DNA of 64,000 nt from assembly GCA_902768735.1 (NCBI GenBank), contig CACXMK010000003.1, positions 1-64,000 on the forward strand, in the 5' to 3' direction. Below are positions 16,514 through 25,558 of this stretch, in pieces (position 1 is the stretch's first letter; every line of letters begins with the position of its first letter). A model generated the notes under the pieces. That model had not been told where the DNA came from. It made no database searches and saw nothing but the letters and a program-made list of their open reading frames with translations. Made by a program: the position numbers and the translations under genes. This DNA is from an uncultured Lachnospiraceae bacterium. Lineage in GTDB: Bacteria > Bacillota > Clostridia > Lachnospirales > Lachnospiraceae.

Positions 16514-17791
16514 TCACTGGACGGAATCAATAGCTTTTCCGATATCGTGTCTCATGTACTGGCCGTCGAAGTGGATCCAATCGCAGGCTTTGTACGCGTT
16601 CGCTCTTGCGTCCTTAAGCGTCTTTCCGAGTGCCGTTACGCCGAGAACGCGCCCGCCGCTTGTTATGGTCGCTCCGTCTTCACGCAGCGCGGTCCCGGCG
16701 TGGAAACAGTAATACCCGTCCGCATTATCGAAGTTTTCAAGCCCTGTAATGACTTTTCCTTTTTCATAGCTGCCGGGATAGCCGCCCGAAGCGATCACGA
16801 CACAGACAGCCGCATTGTCTTCAAATTCCAGTTCGACTTTGTCAAGTGTTCCGTCTATGCAGGCCTGCATGATCTCTACGATATCCGATCTCATCCTGGG
16901 CAGGACGACCTGTGTTTCCGGATCTCCGAATCTCGTATTATATTCGAGCACTTTCGGCCCGCTCTGTGTGAGCATCAGGCCAAAATACAGAACGCCGCGG
17001 AAAGGTCTTCCCTCTTTTGCCATCGCGTCCATTGTTCGCTGATAGATATTCTCTCTGCAGAATGCGTCGATCTCCGGCGTGTAGAACGGGCTGGGCGAGA
17101 ATGTGCCCATACCGCCTGTATTAAGGCCTGTGTCGCCATCTCCCGCTCTCTTATGGTCCTGGGAGCTGCTCATGAGTTTATAGTTCTTACCGTCCGCAAA
17201 CGCAAGAACCGATACTTCTCTGCCGGTCATAAACTCTTCGATCACGACCTTGCTGCCGGCTTCGCCGAACTTTTTGCCGGTCATCAGCTCCTTCACCGCG
17301 CTTTGTGCTTCTTCAAGTGTATTGCAGATCAGAACGCCTTTTCCAAGCGCAAGCCCTGAAGCTTTGACAACGATCGGCATATTCGCGGTTTCCAGGTAGG
17401 AAAGCGCTTTTTCGGGATCGTCGAAGATCTCGTAAGCAGCTGTCGGAATGCCGTATTTTTTCATCAGGTCTTTAGAAAACGCCTTGCTTCCTTCAATGAT
17501 CGCGGCATTTGCAGGTGTTCCGAAGATTCTGAGGCCCTTTGCCTCAAATGCGTCGACAATGCCGGCACACAGCGGATCGTCCATGCTGCAGACAGTCAGG
17601 TCGATCTGATGATCTTTCGCAAAAGCAGTGAGCGCCTCAAAATCCATTGTACCGATCTTTACGCATTCGGCGATTCTTGCGATGCCGGCGTTTCCGGGCG
17701 CGCAGTACAGCTTGTCCACCTGCGGGCTTCTCTTAAGGGCTTCCGCGATCGCATGTTCTCTTCCGCCTCCGCCAACCAGTAATACTTTCAT
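16514..17791 (-). CDS. purD: Phosphoribosylamine-glycine ligase
   Basis: 425 residues, full length. It starts MKVLLVGGGGREHAIAEAL and contains the ATP-grasp features GLALGKGV, the GDTGLNTGGMGTFSP segment and NTRFGDPETQ near the metal site. It makes glycinamide ribonucleotide (GAR) in de novo purine synthesis. The ATG follows GAGAGGTGATCCC. It is the last gene of purE-M-N-D, fifteen bases after the purN stop, and there is no purH, purF or purL in this window. Confidence 0.96.
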   Translation of the reverse strand: MKVLLVGGGGREHAIAEALKRSPQVDKLYCAPGNAGIARIAECVKIGTMDFEALTAFAKDHQIDLTVCSMDDPLCAGIVDAFEAKGLRIFGTPANAAIIEGSKAFSKDLMKKYGIPTAAYEIFDDPEKALSYLETANMPIVVKASGLALGKGVLICNTLEEAQSAVKELMTGKKFGEAGSKVVIEEFMTGREVSVLAFADGKNYKLMSSSQDHKRAGDGDTGLNTGGMGTFSPSPFYTPEIDAFCRENIYQRTMDAMAKEGRPFRGVLYFGLMLTQSGPKVLEYNTRFGDPETQVVLPRMRSDIVEIMQACIDGTLDKVELEFEDNAAVCVVIASGGYPGSYEKGKVITGLENFDNADGYYCFHAGTALREDGATITSGGRVLGVTALGKTLKDARANAYKACDWIHFDGQYMRHDIGKAIDSVQ

Positions 17792-17805
17792 GGGATCACC
17801 TCTCT

Positions 17806-18441
17806 TTATTCATCCTCTTTGATATGCGTGAGACCATTCTCATCGATCATGACCCTTCCCTGTGCGATCAGAGAGATCGCTCTCGGGAGCAGGATCCATT
17901 CCGCTTCTTCCATGACACGGCGCTGCAGCACTTCGGGAGTATCCCCTTCCTTTACGTCGACCGCCTTCTGAAGAAGGATCGGACCGTGATCAAGGTCTTC
18001 GTCTACAAAGTGGACTGTTGCGCCGGTCACTTTCGCGCCACGCGAAAGAACCTTCTCATGCACATGCAGTCCGTAATATCCTTTTCCGCAGAACGCCGGG
18101 ATCAGTGCAGGATGGATATTGATGATCCTTCCCCGGAAAGCGTCGATAACGCATGCCGGTACGGCGACCATAAATCCGGCTAGCACGATGAGATCCGGAT
18201 CCGCCTCTTTCAGGCTTTTAAGGAGCGCATTATTAAAGAGTTCCCTGTTATCGAAATCCCTTGGTGAAACGCAGACGCCTTCGATCCCTGCCGCCTCTGC
18301 GCGTTTTAGTGCGTAAGCATTCTTATTGTTGCTGATCACGCGCACGATCTGAGTGTTTTGGATCTTTCCATTTTTAATTGCATCGATGATCGCCTGCAGA
18401 TTCGTTCCGCCGCCGGATACACAAACTGCGACTCTCAGCAT
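17806..18441 (-). CDS. purN: Phosphoribosylglycinamide formyltransferase
   Basis: 211 residues. It begins MLRVAVCVSGGGTNLQAI and carries the active-site segment IINIHPALIPAF (Asn/His) and TVHFVDEDLDHGPI (Asp), so catalytic residues are intact. It transfers a formyl group from 10-formyl-tetrahydrofolate to GAR. Its ATG overlaps the purM stop in ATGCTGA, a classic coupled junction, so the purM frameshift upstream may reduce its translation. Confidence 0.96.
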   Translation of the reverse strand: MLRVAVCVSGGGTNLQAIIDAIKNGKIQNTQIVRVISNNKNAYALKRAEAAGIEGVCVSPRDFDNRELFNNALLKSLKEADPDLIVLAGFMVAVPACVIDAFRGRIINIHPALIPAFCGKGYYGLHVHEKVLSRGAKVTGATVHFVDEDLDHGPILLQKAVDVKEGDTPEVLQRRVMEEAEWILLPRAISLIAQGRVMIDENGLTHIKEDE

Positions 18442-19471
18442 AACTCGACTCCCTTCTCATCAGCTTTGATCGTCTCGCCGATCACATATGCCTTCTCACC
18501 GGCAGCGCGGAGGACCTCCACAGCCATTTCCGCGTCCTTTTGATCCAGCGCGATCACCATGCCGATCCCCATATTAAATGTATTGTACATCATTTTTTCT
18601 TCCAGCTCTCCCTTTTTCTGCATCAAAGTGAAGATCGGAAGCACGGGGTAACTGTCTTTATATACTCTCTTGCCGCAATGCCATCGGGAAGCATTCTCGG
18701 AATGTTCTCATAGAATCCGCCGCCGGTGATGTGGCTGCATCCTTTGATCTTGATCCCGGCATCTCTCACAGCGCGGAGAGGCTTCACATAGATCTTTGTA
18801 GGTGTCAGGAGCGTATCTCCGAGTGTGGCTCCCAGTTCAGGATAGAACTTCTTGAGGTTTGCCTCGTTGACCTGGAAGATCTTTCTGACGAGGGAAAACC
18901 CGTTGCTGTGAACACCTGAAGAAGCAATACCGACAAGTGCGTCACCGGGCTTAATACCCGCTCCGGTCACAAGGTCTTTCTGATCGGCCACGCCGACCGC
19001 AAAGCCGGCAAGATCGTACTCATCTTCCGGATAGAATCCCGGCATCTCAGCCGTCTCGCCACCGATCAGCGCGGCGTCGGACTGTAAGCATCCCTCGCAG
19101 ACACCGCTGACGATCTGTGCGATCTTCTCCGGATAATTCTTGCCACAGGCAATGTAGTCAAGAAAGAAAAGCGGTTCTCCGCCGGCGCACGCTACGTCAT
19201 TGACACACATCGCGACGCAGTCGATTCCTACAGTGTCATGCTTATTCATGAGAAAAGCGATCTTGAGCTTAGTGCCTACGCCGTCCGTGCCTGAAAGAAG
19301 GACCGGTTTCTCCATCTTTTTTACTTTTTCGAGAGAGAACGCTCCCGAAAAGCCGCCAAGGCCGCCCAGCACCTCAGGGCGCATCGTTCGTTTAACATGC
19401 TCCTTCATCAGTTCTACACTGCGGTAACCGGCTTCAATATCCACTCCGGAGCTCTTATAATCCAAACCCAT
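18435..19471 (-). pseudogene. purM: AIR synthetase gene interrupted by a 2-bp frameshift
   Basis: The N-terminal part starts at the ATG at 19471 ([21 protein letters not shown] upstream), reads through [13 protein letters not shown] and [16 protein letters not shown], then derails after DGIAAR into a short wrong tail ending at 18623. The C-terminal part continues in another frame ([26 protein letters not shown], written here in two family blocks: LPIFTLMQ and MYNTFNMG) and ends ATGCTGA at 18435. Deleting two bases from the CT repeat at 18665-18670 restores a continuous protein of 344 residues, the normal PurM length. PurM makes aminoimidazole ribotide and is normally essential for purine synthesis. 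The change may be a sequencing or assembly slip in a dinucleotide repeat, phase variation, or a real inactivating mutation. Confidence 0.9.
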
Positions 19472-19502
19472 TTTACTGCTGTCCCTCCTGTAATCTGAAC
19501 GC

Positions 19503-20012
19503 TCAGTCTTTTTTATACTCTTTGTATCCTTTTTCCTGCAGGCGCGCATCTTTGCCTTCCACTTCGCGCGCCATCAGGGCGCTGTACTCTTTCAGACGGG
19601 CAAGGAGCGCACTGTCAGAGACCGCGAGGATCTTTGCTGCCAGAATGCCTGCGTTCTTTGCGCCGCCGATCGCAACGGTCGCGACCGGGATCCCGGAAGG
19701 CATCTGTACGATGGAATAAAGGGAATCCCTTCCCCCGAGGGAAGTGGTGTGCATCGGGATTCCGATCACGGGAAGCGGGAAGAGCGCTGCGCACATTCCG
19801 GGCAGATGCGCCGCCATGCCGGCACCGGCGATGATGACTTTGATTCCTCTGTCCTCCGCGCCTTTCGCCCATTCAAAAAACAGATCCGGCTCCCTGTGCG
19901 CGGATATGATGTGCATTTCATAGCTGATCCCGAAATCATCCAGAACTTCGGCAGCCTTGCTCATGACGGAAAGATCCGAATCACTTCCCATAACGATACC
20001 AACCTGCGGCAT
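19503..20012 (-). CDS. purE: N5-carboxyaminoimidazole ribonucleotide mutase (PurE)
   Basis: 169 residues of the class I PurE type. GSDSDLSVM near residue 9, the SAHREPD loop and the [11 protein letters not shown] segment are all present, as is the conserved [10 protein letters not shown]. It converts N5-CAIR to CAIR in de novo purine synthesis; no purK is present here. It has a strong ribosome site AGGAGGAAAT before the ATG and is the first gene of the pur cluster. It lies 31 bases ahead of the likely purM start. Confidence 0.95.
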   Translation of the reverse strand: MPQVGIVMGSDSDLSVMSKAAEVLDDFGISYEMHIISAHREPDLFFEWAKGAEDRGIKVIIAGAGMAAHLPGMCAALFPLPVIGIPMHTTSLGGRDSLYSIVQMPSGIPVATVAIGGAKNAGILAAKILAVSDSALLARLKEYSALMAREVEGKDARLQEKGYKEYKKD

Positions 20013-20122
20013 ATTTCCTCCTTATCCTAAGCATCGTCCGTAAGAACGGTACAGCATATTTCATTTCAATAAATATCCGGCGATACATTTTGCAACTGTA
20101 TCACAGAATAATTACAGTTTAC

Positions 20123-20151
20123 AGTTTATCGAAAACGGTTCTGATGTGCAA
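20123..20151 (-). promoter_or_regulatory. Possible promoter of the pur operon
   Basis: Minus-strand TTGCAC (20151-20146), 17 bases, TAAACT (20128-20123), about 110 bases before the purE ATG. The -10 is embedded in two overlapping TTACAGTTT units (20112-20127, forward strand). I see no recognisable purine riboswitch core in this leader. Confidence 0.4.
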
Positions 20152-20177
20152 TAACAAAGCGCACAAGACTTTCCACT

Positions 20178-22250
20178 TTACTTTAAGGCGTCCAAAGGTC
20201 CGTTGAGGATCTCTGTTCCCTCAAGAACAAATCTCCCGTCCTTAAGAATCGGGATCCTCGCCCCATCATCCCGTACAGCTGTGAACTCCGCGAGTTCCTC
20301 GTAAGGGATCGTGATATCTGTATGACATCCGTAATAAGCCTTATCCGGATCAGTATTTCTGAGTGCCGAGACCTCGTTTTCTTTTGCGATGATCTCTTTG
20401 CCGTCCGGATTATACATCCTGTTATCTTCCCGCCTTCCATAACAGGTGTCGCCCACTGCGAAATGCGGTCCTGTCTTCTCGGCGATCAGGATCGGGAAGC
20501 GGTCAAAAATCCCGTATTTTACTGCTGCGGCATACGCTGTTGTGTTCGTTCCGATCGCCAGTTCTCCCATGGGAAGGTCTTTGTGGTGAAAGAGCACGTT
20601 TTCTTCGATATAGCGCCTTGAAACCAGTTCATCCTCAAAGTTCGCGCAGCGGTAGTCACGGACCCTGCCATCCCTGAATGTGATCTCAAGGTCCTTGAAA
20701 TAAAGGCCTTCCAGATATACGCCTGATACGTGGAGAACGCCTTCTGTTCCCTTAAGAACGGGCGTTGTAAAGACCTCGCCTACAGGAATGTTGATATCTG
20801 CTGTGCAGTTTTCGAAATTTGCTTCCGAATCAGGATCCGAGGGCCTGACGAGGTTCACTTTCAGGTCGGTCCTGTTACCGCCGCGCCCCTTTACCTCGAC
20901 ATGGGACGCCGTATTGAGCACATCTGTCATCCTTGTCTGTACCCTTTCAAAAAGCGCATTGTCAAGCGTATTGATCGAAAGGACAGCGTCAAAGATCTCA
21001 TGATAGAGGGGAAACGAATCCGCGATCGAAGGAAGCGGAAAGTCAATGATCGTAAAACTTCTGTCTTTTGCCACTATCGCATCACTGTACATGTCATACG
21101 ATCTGATCTCGTATTCATTGTGCATCTGCTTCTGTGCATCTGTATAGCGCGGCGCGTTCTTAGACTCTGAGGGCATAAAAGGTTTGCTTCCGAATGTCTC
21201 AAGGATCACAGGGCCTGCATAGAGCACCGTCTTCTCACGGAGCCTCTTGTAAGCGTTAGAGAGCCCCTCAAGACGTTTCACGCGGAGCTGTTCATCGAGG
21301 AACAGAGCGAGATCCTCCCTGTGATCATACGTGTACTGGGGATTCGGGTCCGCGCCGTTGTATCCCATAAGGCCGTGCTGATAGGAATGAAAGAGCGTGT
21401 GAACTTCTGCCGGCACATATGGATTAAGCCCCATCTTCTTTAAGTTTTCCGCGCAGGCAATGAAGATCCTCTCAAATCCCGCGTGGAAGAGGACCGGTGA
21501 ATTCTTCTTGGAAGCAAGATTTTTCCCTCCGATGAGAAAACTTCTCCTGAACCCTTCTGTCACTGTGTCTGCGATCAGTGTGATCTTCTCCTGCGGCAAT
21601 CTGTTTATGAGAACGGCACTTTCCGTTTCATCGTCTGTGACGTATTCCCCTGTCAGATACAGATTTCTGATATCGCCGCTTCCTTCCGATACGATCCGCA
21701 TAATACGGGAGTCCCCATCGATCAGCTTGTCCCTAAGATACGCGGTCATTTCATCTTCCGAATAATCACAGAGAAACTGCCGGATGATGCTCTTTATCTG
21801 CTCTACAGGCGGGATCTGCCCGTTCTCACGCATCGCGATCGTAAAAGCGGTATAGACTTCAAGAAACAGCTCCGCGCGGATCAATACACGCTCCTTTTGA
21901 AGACGGTAGACGAAAGGGATGGCACTTCTCATCTCATACCAGAGCGCTGCCATCACAGGGCCTGCTTCTTCTCCCAGTATAGCTGCCGCATATTCAGGAT
22001 TCGAGTAACTAAAAGCATAATTCTCGGGAAGAATATCTTCGTATAGTTTTCTGTTTTGTTTTCTGAGATCCGCTACGGACGCGGTCTCTGCCTCTTTGGA
22101 AGTAAGAAAGCAATACACCTCGTCTATCAGCATGAACCATTCTGCTCCTTTTTCAAAATACTGAAGAAAGGCAGGCGCTGCCGCGTTCTCCCCCGGAATC
22201 TCACGGATTCTGTCAATTGCGAGGGAATACCTGAGCTCGATCAATTCCAT
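20178..22250 (-). CDS. M29-type aminopeptidase with a long N-terminal extension
   Basis: 690 residues from the ATG at 22250 (AGGAG upstream; an in-frame GTG two codons earlier is less likely). The C-terminal half, from about residue 330, resembles thermophilic AmpS/AmpT aminopeptidases (peptidase family M29). It shows INIPVGEVFTTP with the first metal Glu, GELAIGTN with the second Glu, KTGPHFAVG, a following CYG and the CHTDI motif giving His and Asp. The catalytic set is therefore complete. M29 enzymes are normally about 410 residues; the additional N-terminal 300 or so residues are helical in character and I do not recognise them. Probably a cytosolic dimetal aminopeptidase. Confidence 0.78.
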   Translation of the reverse strand: MELIELRYSLAIDRIREIPGENAAAPAFLQYFEKGAEWFMLIDEVYCFLTSKEAETASVADLRKQNRKLYEDILPENYAFSYSNPEYAAAILGEEAGPVMAALWYEMRSAIPFVYRLQKERVLIRAELFLEVYTAFTIAMRENGQIPPVEQIKSIIRQFLCDYSEDEMTAYLRDKLIDGDSRIMRIVSEGSGDIRNLYLTGEYVTDDETESAVLINRLPQEKITLIADTVTEGFRRSFLIGGKNLASKKNSPVLFHAGFERIFIACAENLKKMGLNPYVPAEVHTLFHSYQHGLMGYNGADPNPQYTYDHREDLALFLDEQLRVKRLEGLSNAYKRLREKTVLYAGPVILETFGSKPFMPSESKNAPRYTDAQKQMHNEYEIRSYDMYSDAIVAKDRSFTIIDFPLPSIADSFPLYHEIFDAVLSINTLDNALFERVQTRMTDVLNTASHVEVKGRGGNRTDLKVNLVRPSDPDSEANFENCTADINIPVGEVFTTPVLKGTEGVLHVSGVYLEGLYFKDLEITFRDGRVRDYRCANFEDELVSRRYIEENVLFHHKDLPMGELAIGTNTTAYAAAVKYGIFDRFPILIAEKTGPHFAVGDTCYGRREDNRMYNPDGKEIIAKENEVSALRNTDPDKAYYGCHTDITIPYEELAEFTAVRDDGARIPILKDGRFVLEGTEILNGPLDALK

Positions 22251-22273
22251 AAACACTCCTAATCTTTCACTCC

Positions 22274-22355
22274 GTCAAAATCTATCTGTCAAAATCATTA
22301 TCTTACTATATACAGTTTCTTATTATACAATCTCTTATTGTATGCAGTCTCTTAT
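22274..22355. repeat. Tandem short repeats upstream of the aminopeptidase gene
   Basis: Three degenerate units TATACAGTTTCTTAT, TATACAATCTCTTAT and TGTATGCAGTCTCTTAT run from 22309 to 22355 (15, 15 and 17 bases), and GTCAAAATC occurs twice with a 14-base period at 22274 and 22288. Both arrays lie in the 5' region of the minus-strand gene beginning at 22250. Confidence 0.85.
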
Positions 22356-22366
22356 AAAGTCAATCA

Positions 22367-22398
22367 GGCTCTGCTGCCCACTCAGGAACAGCAGAGCC
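22367..22398 (-). terminator. Stem-loop after pyrE
   Basis: Ten-base perfect arms GGCTCTGCTG and CAGCAGAGCC with a 12-base loop, downstream of the pyrE stop on the minus strand. The following bases TGATTGACTTT contain only a weak T-run, so termination is probable but not certain. Confidence 0.55.
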
Positions 22399-22457
22399 GC
22401 CGCTTTTCGCTATTGTGCTTTAGATACTTTCTAAATGATACTCTTCTGTGATCATGC

Positions 22458-23135
22458 TTATTTGACGCCGTACTCCGCGTAATACTGGTCCAGCGCTTTT
22501 TTGATCTTCTTGTCGATCAGGACCTTTCCGTCGATCGGTCTGTTGTACAAGTATTCCTGTACCTCGTCCATCGTGACAATAGCGCTTGTCGGGAAGCCGT
22601 ACTCTTCCTTGATCTCCGAAAGAGCGCTGACAGTCCCCTTGGGTCCGACCTCTCTGCGGTCAAGGGAAACGATGAGACCGACAATATCCACATCAGCCTG
22701 CGCGCGGATGATCGGTACTGTCTCCGCAATGGAGGCACCCGAAGTAGTCACATCCTCGATGATCATGACCCTGTCTTCATCACGAAGACGGGTTCCAAGA
22801 AGAATGCCTTTGTCGCCGTGATCCTTGATCTCTTTCCGGTTGCAGCAATATTTGATATCGCGTCCGTAAAGCTTGCTGATAGCCATAACAGTCGATACAG
22901 CGAGCGGAATCCCCTTGTAGGCGGGTCCGAAAAGGACGTCGAACTCGAGTCCGAATTTGTCATTGATCGCTCTAGCGTAATACTCTCCGAGTTTAATGAG
23001 CTGGGATCCCGTCTTATAGGCGCCCGCATTCATAAAAAACGGTGATTTTCTGCCGCTCTTTAATGTGAATTCGCCGAATTTAAGGACATGGGAATCCACC
23101 ATAAAATTGATAAAATTCTTCTTGTACTCTTCCAT
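22458..23135 (-). CDS. pyrE: Orotate phosphoribosyltransferase
   Basis: 225 residues. It has the GEFTLKSGRKSPFFMN substrate region, PAYKGIPLA, the flexible-loop region with YCCNRKEIKDHG, and the PRPP-binding motif VMIIEDVTTSGASI. It converts orotate and PRPP to OMP in pyrimidine synthesis. It lies 27 bases downstream of pyrF and is the terminal gene of the pyrF-pyrE unit, with a hairpin behind it. The start is preceded by GAGGGG. Confidence 0.96.
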   Translation of the reverse strand: MEEYKKNFINFMVDSHVLKFGEFTLKSGRKSPFFMNAGAYKTGSQLIKLGEYYARAINDKFGLEFDVLFGPAYKGIPLAVSTVMAISKLYGRDIKYCCNRKEIKDHGDKGILLGTRLRDEDRVMIIEDVTTSGASIAETVPIIRAQADVDIVGLIVSLDRREVGPKGTVSALSEIKEEYGFPTSAIVTMDEVQEYLYNRPIDGKVLIDKKIKKALDQYYAEYGVK

Positions 23136-23162
23136 TGCTGCTATCCCCTCTGTGTGTTTCTC

Positions 23163-24116
23163 TTAGCGGTCTGCTCTCCAAACCGTCCTGCCCACGCGGA
23201 TCGCTCCGCGAAGATCCTCGATCATATCACAAGCCGCAGCTCTCGCTGCGTCCGCGAATCCCTCCTCGCCGTATTTACTGTACTCTTGTTTTTTGTACGC
23301 GGCGATGATGCCCCTCGATGAGTTGACGATCGCACCGAGTCCGTCCGCATCGAAGAACCCGCTCAGGTCAGCAGCCGTCGCGCCCTGCGCGCCGTATCCG
23401 GGTGCGAGGATAAAAGTGTGAGGCATCAGTTTTCTGAGGATCTTGGCCTGTTCCGGATATGTAGCGCCGACTACCGCGCCGACATTGCTGTAGACGCCTT
23501 CCATAGAATCGGCTCCCCACTCTCTTACCTTCTGTCCGACGAGCTCGAAGACAGCCCTGCCGTCGCCGATCAGAACGTCCTGGAACTCTCCACTGGAAGG
23601 ATTGGAGGTCTTAACAAGAACAAAGATCCCTTTGTCATACTCTTTACAGATCTTCAAAAACGGCTTGATGCCGTCTGAACCCAGGTACGGATTGACGGTG
23701 GCAAAATCCACATCGAACGCTTTTCCTGCAAGATGCCCTCTGGCATACGCTTCCGAAGTAGATCCGATGTCTCCTCTCTTCACGTCGCCGATCACGATCA
23801 GCCCCTTGGATCTGCAGTATTCAATGGTTTTGCGGTAAGCGATCATTCCGGGGATACCGAACTGTTCGTACATCGCCGACTGCGGTTTGACAGCAGGAAC
23901 CAGATCATAGACAGCGTCGACGATCGATTTGTTGAACTGCCACACAGCTTCAGCGGCGATAACGTTCTCCTTCTCACAGTATTCAGGGATTTCTCCCTCC
24001 GCAGCTTCTTCCGCATTTTTCAGAATAAATCCCGGAATAAAAGAAAGATTGGGATCAAGTCCCACCACCACAGGCGCCCCTTTTGAAAGGATCCCGTCAA
24101 TGAGTTTCTGGATCAT
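23163..24116 (-). CDS. pyrF: Orotidine 5'-phosphate decarboxylase, type 2
   Basis: 317 residues, the longer type 2 form. Visible are GLDPNLSFIPGF, VKPQSAMYEQFG, the catalytic segment GDVKRGDIGSTSE, and APGYGAQGAT in the phosphate-binding region. It decarboxylates OMP to UMP. A 9-base AATTACAAA unit is present twice between promoter and start, with the ribosome site AAAGGTG between them. It forms a unit with pyrE behind an extended -10 promoter. Confidence 0.95.
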   Translation of the reverse strand: MIQKLIDGILSKGAPVVVGLDPNLSFIPGFILKNAEEAAEGEIPEYCEKENVIAAEAVWQFNKSIVDAVYDLVPAVKPQSAMYEQFGIPGMIAYRKTIEYCRSKGLIVIGDVKRGDIGSTSEAYARGHLAGKAFDVDFATVNPYLGSDGIKPFLKICKEYDKGIFVLVKTSNPSSGEFQDVLIGDGRAVFELVGQKVREWGADSMEGVYSNVGAVVGATYPEQAKILRKLMPHTFILAPGYGAQGATAADLSGFFDADGLGAIVNSSRGIIAAYKKQEYSKYGEEGFADAARAAACDMIEDLRGAIRVGRTVWRADR

Positions 24117-24155
24117 GTTTGTAATTCACCTTTCCGATTTGTAATTGCCGTACAA

Positions 24156-24164
24156 AGTATAGCA
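24156..24164 (-). promoter_or_regulatory. Extended -10 promoter for pyrF-pyrE
   Basis: Minus-strand TGCTATACT is an extended -10 element about 40 bases before the pyrF ATG. It is only a few bases after the preceding gene, and the -35 position is not convincing. Confidence 0.5.
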
Positions 24165-24172
24165 CACTTCTC

Positions 24173-25228
24173 TCAGCGCGTCTTTAAAAATCTCAGTTCC
24201 CTTTTTGCTTCTTCATCGCCGGAATACTGTTTGAGGTATCTCTCAAGGAATTTCCTGGCTTTTTCGTAGTTACCTACATATTCATACGCAACGATCCTGT
24301 TGTACAGCGCCGTCTGCAGTTCGGAAGTGCCCTGTGCCGCCTTGACGGCCCTCTCAAAAGCCCTCACGGCATTTTCATACTTTTTCTGCTTCATCAGGAT
24401 CGAGCCGAGAAGATTCAATAGTTCCGGAGAACTGTCGGCTTTTGTTCCGATCTTGCTGATGACATCTTTCGCCGCCTCCGTATCACCGAGCGCGATATGG
24501 CAGCGGCATACGATCCTGGCGGCGTTTTCGTCGGTTTCAGCAAAACCTCCGAGCAGGTCGACCGCTCCCTTGTAATCCTCCAGATAGTAAAGGATCTTTC
24601 CCTTGAGAACCGGGTCCATGCTGTTTCCCACAGAGGAAAGGCCGGAAAAATACCTCTTTCCGATCTCTTTGCCGCCGTATTCTTCCAGTGTCTGAGCGAT
24701 CTCGAGGATCATATCGTAGTTATTCCTGTCAAGGTTGATCGCCCTGTCAAAATCCTTCTTTGCGTTCTCGAGATCCCCTGAGGCCGCTTTTGCGGTTCCC
24801 CTGTCCCTGTAAAGGACAACATTGTCATCATCCTTTTCGAGAAGCGCGTTGTAGATGAGGATCGCATCGTCGAATTTCCCGCTGTGGATATAGCAGCTGG
24901 CGAGATACTTCCTGATATCCTCCTCCATATGGTCCCTGTAGAGGTTCTTTTCGATAAAGGTCGCACTGTCCAGCGCCTTCTGGAAAGCCTCCGCTGCAGC
25001 CTCATATTCCATCTTTCCCATGAGGGCGATCCCCATGCCGCGATAGCACGCCTGAAGCTGCTGGCCTTCATCGACTGCCTGTTCGTACTGGACCAGGGCG
25101 TTTTCAAAATCCCCTTCGCTGAGCGCGTTCTCCGCACTTGTCATAGTCTCCGTATTTTTCGGGCTGCAGCCGGAAAGGACCGCCGCTGTCAGACACGCTG
25201 TGAGAAGCAGAACCGCTATTTTTTTCAT
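24173..25228 (-). CDS. TPR-repeat lipoprotein
   Basis: 351 residues. A lipoprotein signal (KKIAVLLLTACL, lipobox LSGC) predicts lipidation at Cys21, followed by about seven to eight tetratricopeptide repeats (for example ALSEGDFENALVQYEQAVD and NALLEKDDDNVVLYRDRG). It should be an extracytoplasmic, membrane-anchored protein-protein interaction scaffold. The ATG has AAAGGGGG nine bases upstream. The small gene at 25265 precedes it by 36 bases and they may be cotranscribed. No specific partner can be named. Confidence 0.85.
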   Translation of the reverse strand: MKKIAVLLLTACLTAAVLSGCSPKNTETMTSAENALSEGDFENALVQYEQAVDEGQQLQACYRGMGIALMGKMEYEAAAEAFQKALDSATFIEKNLYRDHMEEDIRKYLASCYIHSGKFDDAILIYNALLEKDDDNVVLYRDRGTAKAASGDLENAKKDFDRAINLDRNNYDMILEIAQTLEEYGGKEIGKRYFSGLSSVGNSMDPVLKGKILYYLEDYKGAVDLLGGFAETDENAARIVCRCHIALGDTEAAKDVISKIGTKADSSPELLNLLGSILMKQKKYENAVRAFERAVKAAQGTSELQTALYNRIVAYEYVGNYEKARKFLERYLKQYSGDEEAKRELRFLKTR

Positions 25229-25264
25229 GCTTACCCCCTTTACGGAACCCGTCCGTAACGTACA

Positions 25265-25498
25265 TTATTCCTCGTCAAAGATCACTTTCACATAGAAGCC
25301 CCTCTCATTCTGCTCGATGGCTTCCACTGTGCCTTCCCTCGCCATAAGCCTCTCTGTAAAAGGGTAGTTTCCGCTCATCGCAAGAGAAGGATTGATCGTA
25401 TAGTAATAATTGCTGGGCAGGACTCCCTCTGTGACAGTGACTTTGTCACCTGCATGCAGAAGCCCCTCCCGCTCCATTTTGAACTCCATCTCTCTCAT
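25265..25498 (-). CDS. Small uncharacterised protein
   Basis: 77 residues, or about 70 if it starts at the in-frame ATG at 25477 (MEREGLLHAGD). It has no membrane segment or signal. The sequence AGDKVTVTEGVLPSNYYYTI and the ending GFYVKVIFDEE look like a compact beta-rich domain. I do not recognise a family. Its location between the SGNH hydrolase gene and the TPR lipoprotein gene, on the same strand with 60- and 36-base gaps, suggests it belongs to the same transcription unit. Confidence 0.6.
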   Translation of the reverse strand: MREMEFKMEREGLLHAGDKVTVTEGVLPSNYYYTINPSLAMSGNYPFTERLMAREGTVEAIEQNERGFYVKVIFDEE

Positions 25499-25558
25499 TG
25501 TACTGTGTGCTCCATAGAATGGGAAGATACGATCTTTACTCTTTGCCCGTCCTGCCGT

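Noticed and set aside
20013..20177. Purine riboswitch or PurR box before purE
   Set aside because: No conserved riboswitch loops or CCGAAC-type PurR box could be found.
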